DNA of 58,687 bases from CAZRWD01 sp964603785 (GTDB lineage Bacteria; Fermentibacterota; Fermentibacteria; Fermentibacterales; Fermentibacteraceae), in contig CAZRWD010000013.1 of the NCBI GenBank assembly GCA_964603785.1, forward strand, positions 1 through 58,687, in the 5' to 3' direction. Positions 17,179 through 26,700 of the stretch are shown here, piece after piece; positions within the stretch are counted from its first letter, which is position 1; every line of letters begins with the position of its first letter. A model generated the notes under the pieces. That model had not been told where the DNA came from, made no database searches, and saw nothing but the letters and a program-made list of their open reading frames with translations. The position numbers and the translations under genes were made by a program.

Positions 17179-18454
17179 CTCCTCGCTCGCGATCAGGCTC
17201 TGGAACAGGGGGCACTGGCGGGACTACGTCTTCAGCCAGCTCATGCTCTTCACCGCGTCCCTCTTCCTCGTCTTCTTCATATCCATCGGCCTCGGCGTCC
17301 AGAAGGTGCTGGACAGGTTCCTCTCGAGGGACCTGCCCGCCGAGCAGGTGAGGGTGACCCCTCCCGGCATACAGGCGGGGTTCTTCCAGAGCGAGCTGGG
17401 CGGGCTCGAGATCACCGAGGCCCTTCGCGAGAGCATCGACGCCCTGCCTGAGGTGGCATCCATCGACCCGCAGGTGTACGCCCACGTGCCCGCCTACCTC
17501 CGCGGCCTCCTGGGAGGGCAGCCCTACTACACCGACATAACCCTCGAGGGCGTGACGGGAGCCTTCCTCGGCGACTCGCTCCTGGAGGAGATCGACTGGT
17601 CCTACGCCCTGGCCGACAGCGCCTCCAGCCTCCTCCCGATAGTCCTCAGCGAGAACCTGCTCATCCTCTACAACGCGGGGTTCGCCGAGGCGAACGACCT
17701 CGTCGGGCTCACCCCGGAGGGCGTTGTGGGCCTCGAGTGCAGGGTGACGGTGGGCAGCAGCTCGATCGCCAGGCTCCAGAGGAGCCCGCTGACCGTGAGG
17801 GCACGGATCGTCGCGACGTCGAGGAACGTCGCCCTCTTCGCCCTGGCGGTGCCGATCGAGTTCGTCGAGGAGGTCAACACGCTCTTCCTGCCCGCCAGGC
17901 AGACCAGCTACAGCGCCCTCATGGTAACCGCCGAGAGGGCCGAGGACGTGCCCGGGATAGTCAGGAGGGTCGAATCCCTCGGACTGCTCGCGGAGACCCG
18001 CAGGGGCATCGCGCAGAAGGCGGAGCTCCTCGTGGGCATCGTCACAACCGCGCTCTCCGCCCTCGCGCTCGCCATACTGGTCTCCGCGGTGACCAGCGCC
18101 GTCCACACCCTAGTGTCGGACATCCGCAGCCGGCGCTTCGCGATCGGCGTCCTCGTCGCCCTGGGGACCCCCTGGGAGAAGCTCGCGGCGGTGTTCTCCT
18201 TCCAGATCCTGTTCATGTCCGCCGTGTCGACGATCCTGGGAGGTCTCGGCGGGAGCCTCGTCGCCTGGGGCGTCAGCGAGGCCCTGCTGTCCCTGTCGAC
18301 CGTCCTGAGATCCGCGCTCGACTCGCTGGCCGTCTTCCCCGTAGGCTGGATGGCGGCCGGGATGGCGCTGGTCCTCGCGGTGTCCACGGGGCTTGCATAC
18401 ATCTCCTTCAGGAGCCTGCTGAGGCAGCCCGTCTCCGAACTCCTCCGCCGCTAG
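17165..18454 (+). CDS. FtsX/LolC-like permease of ABC transporter
   Basis: A 429-aa membrane permease of the FtsX/MacB family. There is one N-terminal membrane segment (about residues 25-45, 'LMLFTASLFLVFFISIGLG'), a large extracytoplasmic domain (about 60-280), then three further segments (about 285-420, including 'VGIVTTALSALALAILVSAV'). The LolC/E proteins share this four-segment plan. ATG 17165 has GGGGGGAGG upstream. With the upstream ATPase and lipoprotein it forms a transporter unit for the outer membrane or its lipoproteins. A stretch of about 100 nt after its stop precedes the tRNA promoters. Confidence 0.9.
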   Translation: MSLRDSSLAIRLWNRGHWRDYVFSQLMLFTASLFLVFFISIGLGVQKVLDRFLSRDLPAEQVRVTPPGIQAGFFQSELGGLEITEALRESIDALPEVASIDPQVYAHVPAYLRGLLGGQPYYTDITLEGVTGAFLGDSLLEEIDWSYALADSASSLLPIVLSENLLILYNAGFAEANDLVGLTPEGVVGLECRVTVGSSSIARLQRSPLTVRARIVATSRNVALFALAVPIEFVEEVNTLFLPARQTSYSALMVTAERAEDVPGIVRRVESLGLLAETRRGIAQKAELLVGIVTTALSALALAILVSAVTSAVHTLVSDIRSRRFAIGVLVALGTPWEKLAAVFSFQILFMSAVSTILGGLGGSLVAWGVSEALLSLSTVLRSALDSLAVFPVGWMAAGMALVLAVSTGLAYISFRSLLRQPVSELLRR

Positions 18455-18555
18455 GGCACCACCGGAACCTCATCGGAGCTCGGGTCGCCCGTCGGCCGCG
18501 GAGGACCGCACACCCCCCCGGAGAGCGTGACGGGTTCCCGTTCCGGCTCCGGGCA

Positions 18556-18584
18556 TTGACTTCACGGCGGTTTCCGCGTAGCAT
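18556..18584 (+). promoter_or_regulatory. candidate promoter P1 for tRNA-tuf operon
   Basis: TTGACT (18556-18561) and TAGCAT (18579-18584) are separated by exactly 17 nt; TTGACT matches five of six -35 bases. A GC-rich discriminator follows (TCCTGCCCC), as in stable-RNA promoters under stringent control. It lies about 120 nt before the first tRNA. Confidence 0.55.
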
Positions 18585-18660
18585 TCCTGCCCCGGCGGAG
18601 GACCGCCCGCCGGACCCTGAAAGGTATGAGCGGAGGCCGCGGGTGCCGTTGTGTACGGCC

Positions 18661-18690
18661 TTGACGGCCGCAGGCGCGTGCGCGTATGTA
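18661..18690 (+). promoter_or_regulatory. candidate promoter P2 for tRNA-tuf operon
   Basis: TTGACG (18661-18666) is followed after 18 nt by TATGTA (18685-18690). Transcription would begin at about 18697, just ahead of the first tRNA at 18704. The -35 is strong and the -10 weaker. Confidence 0.4.
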
Positions 18691-18703
18691 AGCCATTCGC
18701 GCT

Positions 18704-18778
18704 GCTGGCGTAGCTCAATGGCAGAGCAGCGGATTTGTAATCCGCAGGTTATGGGTTCAACTCCCTTCGCCAGCTCCA
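18704..18778 (+). tRNA. tRNA-Thr (anticodon TGT)
   Basis: A full cloverleaf. Acceptor GCTGGCG pairs with CGCCAGC, discriminator T is followed by encoded CCA, and loop TTTGTAA has anticodon TGT at 18736-18738 (reads ACA). First of four tRNAs placed ahead of tuf, in the same order Thr-Tyr-Gly-Thr-tuf as in enterobacteria. Confidence 0.95.
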
Positions 18779-18794
18779 GACAGGTGATTTCCGT

Positions 18795-18881
18795 GGCGAG
18801 GTTCCCGAGCGGTCAAAGGGGGCAGACTGTAAATCTGTTGGCTCCACGCCTTCGGTGGTTCGAATCCACCCCTCGCCACCA
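18795..18881 (+). tRNA. tRNA-Tyr (anticodon GTA)
   Basis: A long-variable-arm tRNA with acceptor GGCGAGG/CCTCGCC, discriminator A and encoded CCA. The anticodon loop CTGTAAA gives GTA, reading TAC/TAT. The large extra arm lies at about 18838-18858. Confidence 0.95.
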
Positions 18882-18890
18882 CCGCTCGGA

Positions 18891-18967
18891 GCGGGAATAG
18901 CTCAGCTGGCTAGAGCATCAGCCTTCCAAGCTGAGGGTCGCGGGTTCGAATCCCGTTTCCCGCTCCA
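18891..18967 (+). tRNA. tRNA-Gly (anticodon TCC)
   Basis: Acceptor GCGGGAA pairs with TTCCCGC and CCA is encoded. The anticodon loop CTTCCAA has TCC, decoding GGA (and GGG by wobble). Confidence 0.95.
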
Positions 18968-18988
18968 GCGAACGGCGCCGGAAAGGGC

Positions 18989-19064
<76 letters not shown>

Positions 19065-19103
19065 GGGGTTTGTGGACGGCCTAACGCAGGAGAAGGAGCA
19101 CCA

Positions 19104-20297
<1,194 letters not shown>

Positions 20298-20303
20298 GTA
20301 GGA

Positions 20304-20453
20304 GTGAGAGTAATAATCACCCTCGCCTGCCAGGACTGCAAGCGCCGCAACTACACCACCACCAAGGACAAGCGCCAGCACCCCGACAGGATGGAACAGA
20401 GCAAGTACTGCAGGTTCTGCCGGAAGCACACAGTGCACCGGGAGACGAAATAG
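20304..20453 (+). CDS. rpmG: 50S ribosomal protein L33
   Basis: A 49-aa zinc-type L33. GTG 20304 lies 7 nt after tuf, just behind GGTAGGA. The two CxxC pairs, CQDC and CRFC, form the zinc site (C+ form), and RNYTT is the usual core. It precedes tRNA-Trp and secE, an order common in bacteria. Confidence 0.95.
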   Translation: MRVIITLACQDCKRRNYTTTKDKRQHPDRMEQSKYCRFCRKHTVHRETK

Positions 20454-20464
20454 GGACCAGCTGC

Positions 20465-20540
20465 AGGGCCGTAGCACAATTGGTAGTGCACCGGTCTCCA
20501 AATCCGGCGGTTGTGGGTTCGAGTCCTACCGGCCCTGCCA
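20465..20540 (+). tRNA. tRNA-Trp (anticodon CCA)
   Basis: Acceptor AGGGCCG/CGGCCCT, discriminator G and encoded CCA. Loop TCTCCAA carries CCA, decoding TGG. It sits between rpmG and secE, a widespread bacterial arrangement. Confidence 0.95.
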
Positions 20541-20573
20541 GCGGTCATGGGGAAGCGACACCCGGAGGAGCAG

Positions 20574-20804
20574 ATGTCTGAAAAGGGTTCGGGGAACTTC
20601 CTCTCGAGGATCTGGCTCAGGACGATCGAGTTCATCCTCGAGGTGAAGGCCGAAATGCAGAAGGTTGCGTGGCCCTCCAGGCAGGAGATAGTCGCTTCGA
20701 CCTGGGTGGTCATCTTCGCCGTCGCCGTGGTCTCGGTCTGGATCTTCATCGCCGACAGGGCGAGCAGCGTGCTCATGTCGACGCTCAGAGGGCTGCTGAG
20801 CTGA
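20574..20804 (+). CDS. secE: preprotein translocase subunit SecE
   Basis: A 76-aa single-span SecE of the minimal type. The conserved amphipathic piece is 'EVKAEMQKVAWPSRQEIVAST', followed by one membrane segment (VVIFAVAVVSVWIFIAD). It stabilises SecY in the inner membrane. ATG 20574 has GGAGGAG upstream. It precedes nusG. Confidence 0.95.
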   Translation: MSEKGSGNFLSRIWLRTIEFILEVKAEMQKVAWPSRQEIVASTWVVIFAVAVVSVWIFIADRASSVLMSTLRGLLS

Positions 20805-20829
20805 TGCGCCGGAGAGGGGTCCGTGCACG

Positions 20830-21411
20830 ATGACTGACGAGATCGGGGCCGACGTTCCGCAGACCGATGCCGCGGAGAACCCGAACTTCCACTGGTACGT
20901 CGTCCATGCCTTCTCCGGGCACGAGCAGAGGGTGAGGAAGTTCCTGGAGGGCCCGCTGGCCAGGAAGTTCCCCGGGAAGGTGGGCAAGAGCCTCATCCCC
21001 GTCGAGGAGGTCACCCTCTCCAAGGGATCCCGGAGGACCACGAGGGAGAAGCGCCTCTATCCCGGGTACGTCTTCGTGCAGCTGGAGATAAACGACGAGA
21101 TGGTCCTCGACATCAGGGCGATGGGCAGCGTGAGCGGATTCCCTCCGATGAACAGGAGCTACCCCCAGCCGCTGACCGACGACGAGATGAAGCGGATCAT
21201 GGGGCAGGCGGACGGCAGGGAGACGCACCGGGTGGTGCGGGTGCCGTTCACCACGGGCCAGACCGTGAGGGTCGTGGACGGCCCGTTCAACAACTTCTCG
21301 GGCGTTGTGGAATCGATAAACCCGGAACGGGGACGGGTCCGGGTCATCTTCACGATCTTCGGCCGCAAGGCGCCGGTGGAGCTGGACTTCGCGCAGGTCA
21401 GGCTCGTCTAG
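20830..21411 (+). CDS. nusG: transcription antitermination factor NusG
   Basis: A 193-aa NusG. The NGN domain (WYVVHAFSGHEQRVRKFLE..., with 'LYPGYVFVQ') spans about residues 20-130, followed by the KOW domain (GQTVRVVDGPFNNFSGVVESI). It binds RNA polymerase and couples it to ribosome or Rho. A 20-residue N-terminal extension precedes the usual start. A hairpin and a new candidate promoter lie right after the stop, before rplK. Confidence 0.96.
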   Translation: MTDEIGADVPQTDAAENPNFHWYVVHAFSGHEQRVRKFLEGPLARKFPGKVGKSLIPVEEVTLSKGSRRTTREKRLYPGYVFVQLEINDEMVLDIRAMGSVSGFPPMNRSYPQPLTDDEMKRIMGQADGRETHRVVRVPFTTGQTVRVVDGPFNNFSGVVESINPERGRVRVIFTIFGRKAPVELDFAQVRLV

Positions 21412-21412
21412 G

Positions 21413-21434
21413 CGCCGGGCCGGACGTCCCGGCG
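21413..21434 (+). terminator. hairpin after nusG
   Basis: Stem CGCCGGG/CCCGGCG (7 bp) with an 8-nt loop begins 2 nt after the nusG stop. There is no T-run; it may be a partial terminator or processing site ahead of the rplK promoter. Confidence 0.4.
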
Positions 21435-21440
21435 AGTGAG

Positions 21441-21469
21441 TTAGGGAACCCGTACCGGGCCGCTATCAT
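21441..21469 (+). promoter_or_regulatory. candidate promoter for rplKAJL-rpoBC
   Basis: A -10 TATCAT (21464-21469, five of six consensus bases) is preceded after 17 nt by TTAGGG (weak -35). The region is the only longer gap between nusG and rplK, where a promoter and L1-binding leader are known in E. coli; the leader here is only about 25 nt. Confidence 0.4.
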
Positions 21470-21501
21470 AGGGGAGGCCCGGACGGAGGAGAGGAGTACG
21501 C

Positions 21502-21927
21502 ATGGCCAAGAAGATCCTGGGCGTGGTGAAGCTCCAGCTGTCCGCTGGACAGGCCACACCGGCCCCGCCGGTGGGACCTGCCCTGGGCCAGTACGGCATC
21601 AACCTGCCCGGGTTCTGCAAGGACTTCAATGCCCGCACCCAGGGGCAGGAGGGCCTTGTGATCCCGGCGGTTGTCACCGTGTACGCGGACAGGAGCTTTT
21701 CCTTCGAGCTGAAGTCCCCCCCCGCGGCCATCCTGCTGAAGCGCGCGGCAGGCCTGGCGAAGGGCTCCGGTGAACCGAACCGCACGAAGGTCGGCACCGT
21801 CACGATGGACCAGGTGCGCGAGATCGCGAAGACCAAGAAGGAGGACCTGAACGCGGCATCCCTGGAGGCCGCCGTGAGGATGGTCCTCGGAACCGCGAGG
21901 AGCATGGGCCTGGAGGTGGCGGACTGA
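21502..21927 (+). CDS. rplK: 50S ribosomal protein L11
   Basis: A 141-aa L11 of normal length, part of the GTPase-associated centre. The N-terminal segment GQATPAPPVGPALGQYGIN is nearly identical to family consensus, and the C-terminal rRNA-binding domain follows. ATG 21502 has GGAGGAGAGGAG upstream. rplA begins 1 nt after its stop. Confidence 0.97.
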   Translation: MAKKILGVVKLQLSAGQATPAPPVGPALGQYGINLPGFCKDFNARTQGQEGLVIPAVVTVYADRSFSFELKSPPAAILLKRAAGLAKGSGEPNRTKVGTVTMDQVREIAKTKKEDLNAASLEAAVRMVLGTARSMGLEVAD

Positions 21928-21928
21928 C

Positions 21929-22633
21929 ATGGCGGGAACCAGCAGACGCTTCGAGGAGGCGAGGAGCAAGGTGGACAGGCAGAACCAGTACACCCTCGAG
22001 GAGGGCCTGGGCCTGGTCCGCTCCCTTGCCACCGCCAGGTTCGACGAGACCGTCGAGATGGCCTTCCGTCTCGGCGTCGACCCCAAGTACAGCGACCAGG
22101 TGGTCAGGGGCACCTGCATCCTGCCGCACGGCACCGGGCGCAAGGTCAAGGTGCTGGTCTTCGCCAGGGGCGAGAAGGCCGACGAGGCCCGCGAGGCCGG
22201 TGCCGACTATGTCGGCGAGGACGAGCTGGCCGAGCGCATAATCCAGGGCTGGATCGACTTCCAGGTGGTCATCACCACCCCTGACATGATGAAGGTGGTG
22301 GGCAGGCTGGGCAAGGTCCTCGGACCGCGCGGCCTGATGCCCAATCCCAAGACCGGCACCGTCACCGCCGACGTCGGCGCTGCGGTCCGCGAGTCGAAGG
22401 GCGGCAAGATCGCCTTCAGGACCGACAAGCAGGGCAACGTCCACGCGCCGATAGGGAAGGCCAGCTTCGACCAGAAGGCGCTCGAGGAGAACGCCGTCAC
22501 CCTGGTCGAGAAGATCATGCAGCTCAAGCCCTCCTCGGCGAAGGGGCGCTACATCCTCTCGGTCTCGATCTCGTCCACCATGGGCCCGGGCGTGCATCTG
22601 GATGTCAACGACATCCGTGCACGGCTGCGCTAG
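21929..22633 (+). CDS. rplA: 50S ribosomal protein L1
   Basis: A 234-aa L1 forming the L1 stalk. The signature GPRGLMPNPKTGTV is at about residues 132-145, and the two-domain layout is complete. The start ATG lies 1 nt after rplK with the ribosome site inside the rplK tail. In E. coli L1 represses the rplKA mRNA; I saw no clear copy of that site. Confidence 0.97.
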   Translation: MAGTSRRFEEARSKVDRQNQYTLEEGLGLVRSLATARFDETVEMAFRLGVDPKYSDQVVRGTCILPHGTGRKVKVLVFARGEKADEAREAGADYVGEDELAERIIQGWIDFQVVITTPDMMKVVGRLGKVLGPRGLMPNPKTGTVTADVGAAVRESKGGKIAFRTDKQGNVHAPIGKASFDQKALEENAVTLVEKIMQLKPSSAKGRYILSVSISSTMGPGVHLDVNDIRARLR

Positions 22634-22651
22634 TCGGGGAGGGAGCGGACG

Positions 22652-23191
22652 GTGAGCATTACCAGGCAAGGCAAGGAAAGGATACTCTCCTCCCTCTCGG
22701 ACGAGCTGCGCTCGTGCGGCTCCATGGTCATGACCGACTTCTCGGGCATCGACGTGGCAGGCATGACAAGGCTCAGGAACGAGCTCAGGAGCACGGGTGT
22801 CCGGTACATGGTGGTCAAGAACACCCTTCTCCGGCGCGTCTTCGGCGAGATCGAGATCGCCGCCGACCAGGGGGTGTTCGGGCTGGCCCAGGGTCCCACG
22901 GCCCTCGCATGGGCCCCGGACGAGGTCCTTCCCGTGAAGGTCCTGAAGAAGTTCGCGGACGGCAACAACGGCAGACCCGTCATCAAGGGCGGGTACGTCT
23001 CGGGCAGGTCCTGCACGGCCGCCGAGATGCTGACCCTTGCCGACCTTCCCGGGCGCGAGGAGCTCCTCGCGCGCGTGCTCGGATCCATGAGCGCGCCCCT
23101 GCAGGGCTTCGTGAATGTGACGGGTGGCGTCCTCCGGGGCTTCCTCAACGCCGTTTCGGCGCTGGGGGAGAAGCGGGGAGAGAGCCAGTAG
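22652..23191 (+). CDS. rplJ: 50S ribosomal protein L10
   Basis: A 179-aa L10, base of the L7/L12 stalk. It has the N-terminal RNA-binding part ('MVMTDFSGIDVAGMTRLRNEL', 'VVKNTLLRR') and a C-terminal helix that docks L12 dimers. It starts at GTG 22652 after GGGGAGGG. rplL follows after 55 nt. Confidence 0.96.
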   Translation: MSITRQGKERILSSLSDELRSCGSMVMTDFSGIDVAGMTRLRNELRSTGVRYMVVKNTLLRRVFGEIEIAADQGVFGLAQGPTALAWAPDEVLPVKVLKKFADGNNGRPVIKGGYVSGRSCTAAEMLTLADLPGREELLARVLGSMSAPLQGFVNVTGGVLRGFLNAVSALGEKRGESQ

Positions 23192-23246
23192 GTCTGGATC
23201 GAAAGGCGGCCCCGCAGGGGTCCGCGAGGCCATGAAGGAGAAGAAG

Positions 23247-23627
23247 ATGTCCGAAGACAAGAAGGCTCTCGTGATCGAGACCATTTCCACCATGACCGTC
23301 CTCGAGCTCGCAGAGCTCGTGAAGATGATGGAGGAGAAGTTCGGCGTTTCCGCCGCGGCCCCCGTCGCGGCAGCCGCCGCGGCCCCTGCCGCAGCGGCCG
23401 CAGCGGTCGAGGAGAAGACCGAGTTCGACGTCATCCTCGACAGCTTCGGCGACAAGAAGATCCAGGTCATCAAGGTCCTCCGCGAGATCACCGGCCTCGG
23501 GCTGAAGGAGGCCAAGGACCTGGTCGACGGCGTTCCTTCCAAGATAAAGGAAGGCATCGAGAAGGCAGAAGCGGAGAGCATCAGGAAGCAGCTGGAGGAA
23601 GCGGGAGCGACCGTCAAGCTGCAGTAG
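23247..23627 (+). CDS. rplL: 50S ribosomal protein L7/L12
   Basis: A 126-aa L7/L12. Residues 1-33 dimerise and bind L10, a very Ala-rich hinge (APVAAAAAAPAAAAAAVEE) follows, then the factor-binding domain with 'KIQVIKVLREITGLGLKEAK'. ATG 23247 (MSEDKK) is preferred: GGAG lies 6 nt upstream. An in-frame ATG at 23232 would add five residues. A long hairpin follows before rpoB. Confidence 0.95.
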   Translation: MSEDKKALVIETISTMTVLELAELVKMMEEKFGVSAAAPVAAAAAAPAAAAAAVEEKTEFDVILDSFGDKKIQVIKVLREITGLGLKEAKDLVDGVPSKIKEGIEKAEAESIRKQLEEAGATVKLQ

Positions 23628-23650
23628 ATGAGCTTTTCGACCGGAACACC

Positions 23651-23682
23651 GGCGGGAGAAGGCCCAGGCGCCTTCTCTCGCC
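23651..23682 (+). promoter_or_regulatory. 13-bp hairpin between rplL and rpoB (attenuator or RNase site)
   Basis: GGCGGGAGAAGGC (23651-23663) pairs with GCCTTCTCTCGCC (23670-23682) with one G-T wobble around a 6-nt loop. There is no T-run. E. coli has an attenuator and an RNase III site at this very position, setting the ratio of ribosomal protein to polymerase mRNA; the same role is inferred. Confidence 0.55.
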
Positions 23683-23742
23683 GTTCGCACCGGCCCGTGG
23701 CCGCCCGCATGTGGGAAAGAGTAAGCCGTTAGGAGTGGCCAG

Positions 23743-26700
23743 GTGAATCTGAAGAAACCCGTGAGGAACTATTCGAGAGCCGTTCCAGCGATTGAGATGC
23801 CGGATCTCCTGGAGATCCAGAAGAAATCCTTCGAGGTGTTCCTTCAGGCCGAAGTACCTCCGGACGAGCGCATTCCCCAGGGCCTGCACAAGATATTCCT
23901 TGACACCTTCCCCATCGAGAGCACCAACAAGGAGTTCTCGCTCGAGTACGTGGAGTACAACGTCGGAACCCCCAGGTGGAGCATCCAGGAGGCGCTGGAC
24001 AAGCACCTGACATTCTCCGCCCCCCTCAACGCCAAGCTCCGGCTCGTCTTCCGCGGGACTCCGGAGGAGAAGAAGGTGTCGAGGATCGTCGAGCAGTCGG
24101 TGTTCCTCGGCGAGCTCCCCCTCATGACCGAGACGGGCTCGTTCATCATCAACGGGGCCGAGCGGGTGATAGTGAGCCAGCTCCACCGCAGCCCCGGCGT
24201 GTTCTTCGAGGAGAAGACCGTCCAGCGGGGCCGACGGGTCTGCAGCGCGAGGGTCATTCCCCAGCGCGGCTCGTGGCTCGACCTGATGCTCGACACCAAC
24301 GACGTCATATTCGCCAATATAGACAAGCGGCCCAAGAGGATACCCATCACGATGCTCCTCCGGTCGCTGGGCCTCGCCACCGATTCGGACATACTCTCGC
24401 GCTTCTACCCCAGGGTCGAGAGGGATCTCGAGCAGGCCCTCAAGAACCGCTCGCGAGCCGTCGACCTCACCCTGAAGAGCTTCGCTGAGGACATCGTCGA
24501 CCCCGGGACGGGCGAGATCCTGGCACGCTGCGACGAGCCCGTGGAGACCGTAGAGAAGATCGAGGCCCTGGTCGCGAAGGGCATCAGGAAGGCCTCGTTC
24601 CTGGAGATGAGGAGCGAGAAGACCGACTTCGACGGCATCCGCAAGACCCTTGCCAAGGAGGAGTCCAGCCTCGGCTCCGGCCTCGAGAAGAACGAGGACA
24701 ACGCGACCCTCTGGATCTACGAGGCCCTCAGGGGAACCGAGGCCCCCTCCCTCGACCACGCCAGGAGCTATCTGCGCTCCATGTTCTTCGACTCGAAGAG
24801 GTACAGCCTCAGCGAGGTCGGGCGCTACAAGCTCAACGAGCGTCTGAACATCGACACGTCGATGGACAGGCTGACCCTGTCGGTCGAGGATCTCGTCGCG
24901 ATAGTCGACAATCTCATCAGGCTGCGCGAGGGCAAGATCAGCGCCGACGACATCGACCACCTGGGCAACAGGAGGGTCAAGACGGTCGGCGAGCTCCTCG
25001 GGCAGGAGTTCTCCAAGGGCCTGAGCAGGATGGCCCGGACGATCCGCGACAGGATGGGCCACCAGGACCGCGACAAGCTGACCCCCACCGAGCTGGTGAA
25101 CTCGAGGACGCTCTCGAGCGTGATCAACACCTTCTTCGGCTCCAGCCAGCTCTCGCAGTTCATGGAGCAGACAAACCCCCTGGCGGAGCTCACGCACAAG
25201 AGGCGCACCAGCGCCCTGGGCGAGGGCGGCCTGACCAGGGAGCGCGCGGGCTTCGACGTCAGGGACGTACACCACACCCACTACGGAAGGGTGTGTCCCG
25301 TCGAGACCCCAGAGGGTCCCAACATCGGGCTCATCACCACGCTCGCGGTATACGCGTCCATCAACAGGTTCGGGTTCCTCGAGGCCCCCTACAGGAGGGT
25401 CATCAAGGGCAGGGTGACCGACGAGGTCGTCTACCTCTCCGCCGATCGCGAGGACAGGACGACGATAGCGGAGGCGAACACCGGGGTGGGCGCACGCGGA
25501 CAGCTCCAGGGCGATCTCGTGAGGGCCAGGAAGGCCGGCAACTTCCCCATGCTGCCCCCGTCCGAGGTCGAGTACATCGATGTCAGCCCCCAGCAGCTCG
25601 TCGGCGTCTCTGCGGCCCTCATCCCCTTCCTCGAGCACGACGACGCGAACAGGGCCCTGATGGGCTCGAACATGCAGCGCCAGGCCGTACCCCTGCTGTA
25701 CACCGAGACCCCGGTGGTCGGAACGGGCCTGGAGGAGCGCGCGGCGAAGGACTCCGGAGCCCTGGTGCTGGCAAGGCGCGCGGGCGTGGTGACCTACGCC
25801 GACAGCGCGATGATCATCGTCAGGGCGGACAGCGATCCCCTCGACTTCAACAGGTACGACATGTACCGCCTGCGCAAGTTCGTGCGCACCAACCAGGACA
25901 CCTCGATCAACCAGAAGCCCCTGGTCATAGAGGGGGAGACCGTCGAGGCGGGGCAGCCCCTGGCCGACGGCATGGCCACCAGGGACGGCAGGCTCGCCCT
26001 CGGCGTGAACGCCATAGTCGCGCTCTGCCCCTGGAACGGCTACAACTTCGAGGACGCCATCGTCGTCAGCGAGCGTCTCATCAAGAACGACATATTCACA
26101 TCCGTCCACGTCTTCGAGCTCGAGACCCAGTTCAGGGAGACCAAGCTCGGTCCCGAGGAGCTCACCCGCGAGATACCCAACGTGGGAGAGGACGCCAAGC
26201 GCAACCTCGACGCCGACGGCATCATAAAGGTCGGCTCGCGGGTGAAGGCCGACGACTACCTTGTGGGCAAGGTCACTCCCAAGGGCGAGCAGGACCAGTC
26301 CCCGGAGGAGCGCCTCATCCGGGCGATCTTCGGTCAGAAGGCCGGCGACGTGAAGGACGTCTCCCTCAAGGCCCCCGCAGGCATGGACGGCGTGGTCATC
26401 GACGTGAAGGTCTACGCCAGGAGGGACCGCTCCGAGCGTGCGCGCAGGGAGCTGGACGAGAAGCTGAGGAAGCTGGCCGACGACTTCGACACCAGGCGCT
26501 CCCGGCTCGGGTCCGAGAGGGACCAGGTGCTCAAGGACCTCCTCAGGGACCAGAAGGCGGTCGACATCGTCGACACCCTCACCGGGGAGGTGGCCGTGCC
26601 GGCGGGTCGCAAGCTGACGGCCACGGTCCTGGGCAAGCTCAGCTTCATGGACCTCGACTACGGCAGGCAGCTCGTCGAGAACCTCGAGATCGACGACAAG

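Noticed and set aside
20304..20453. Considered a spurious small frame after tuf
   Set aside because: It is clearly L33, with two CxxC pairs and the usual position, so it was kept as a gene.
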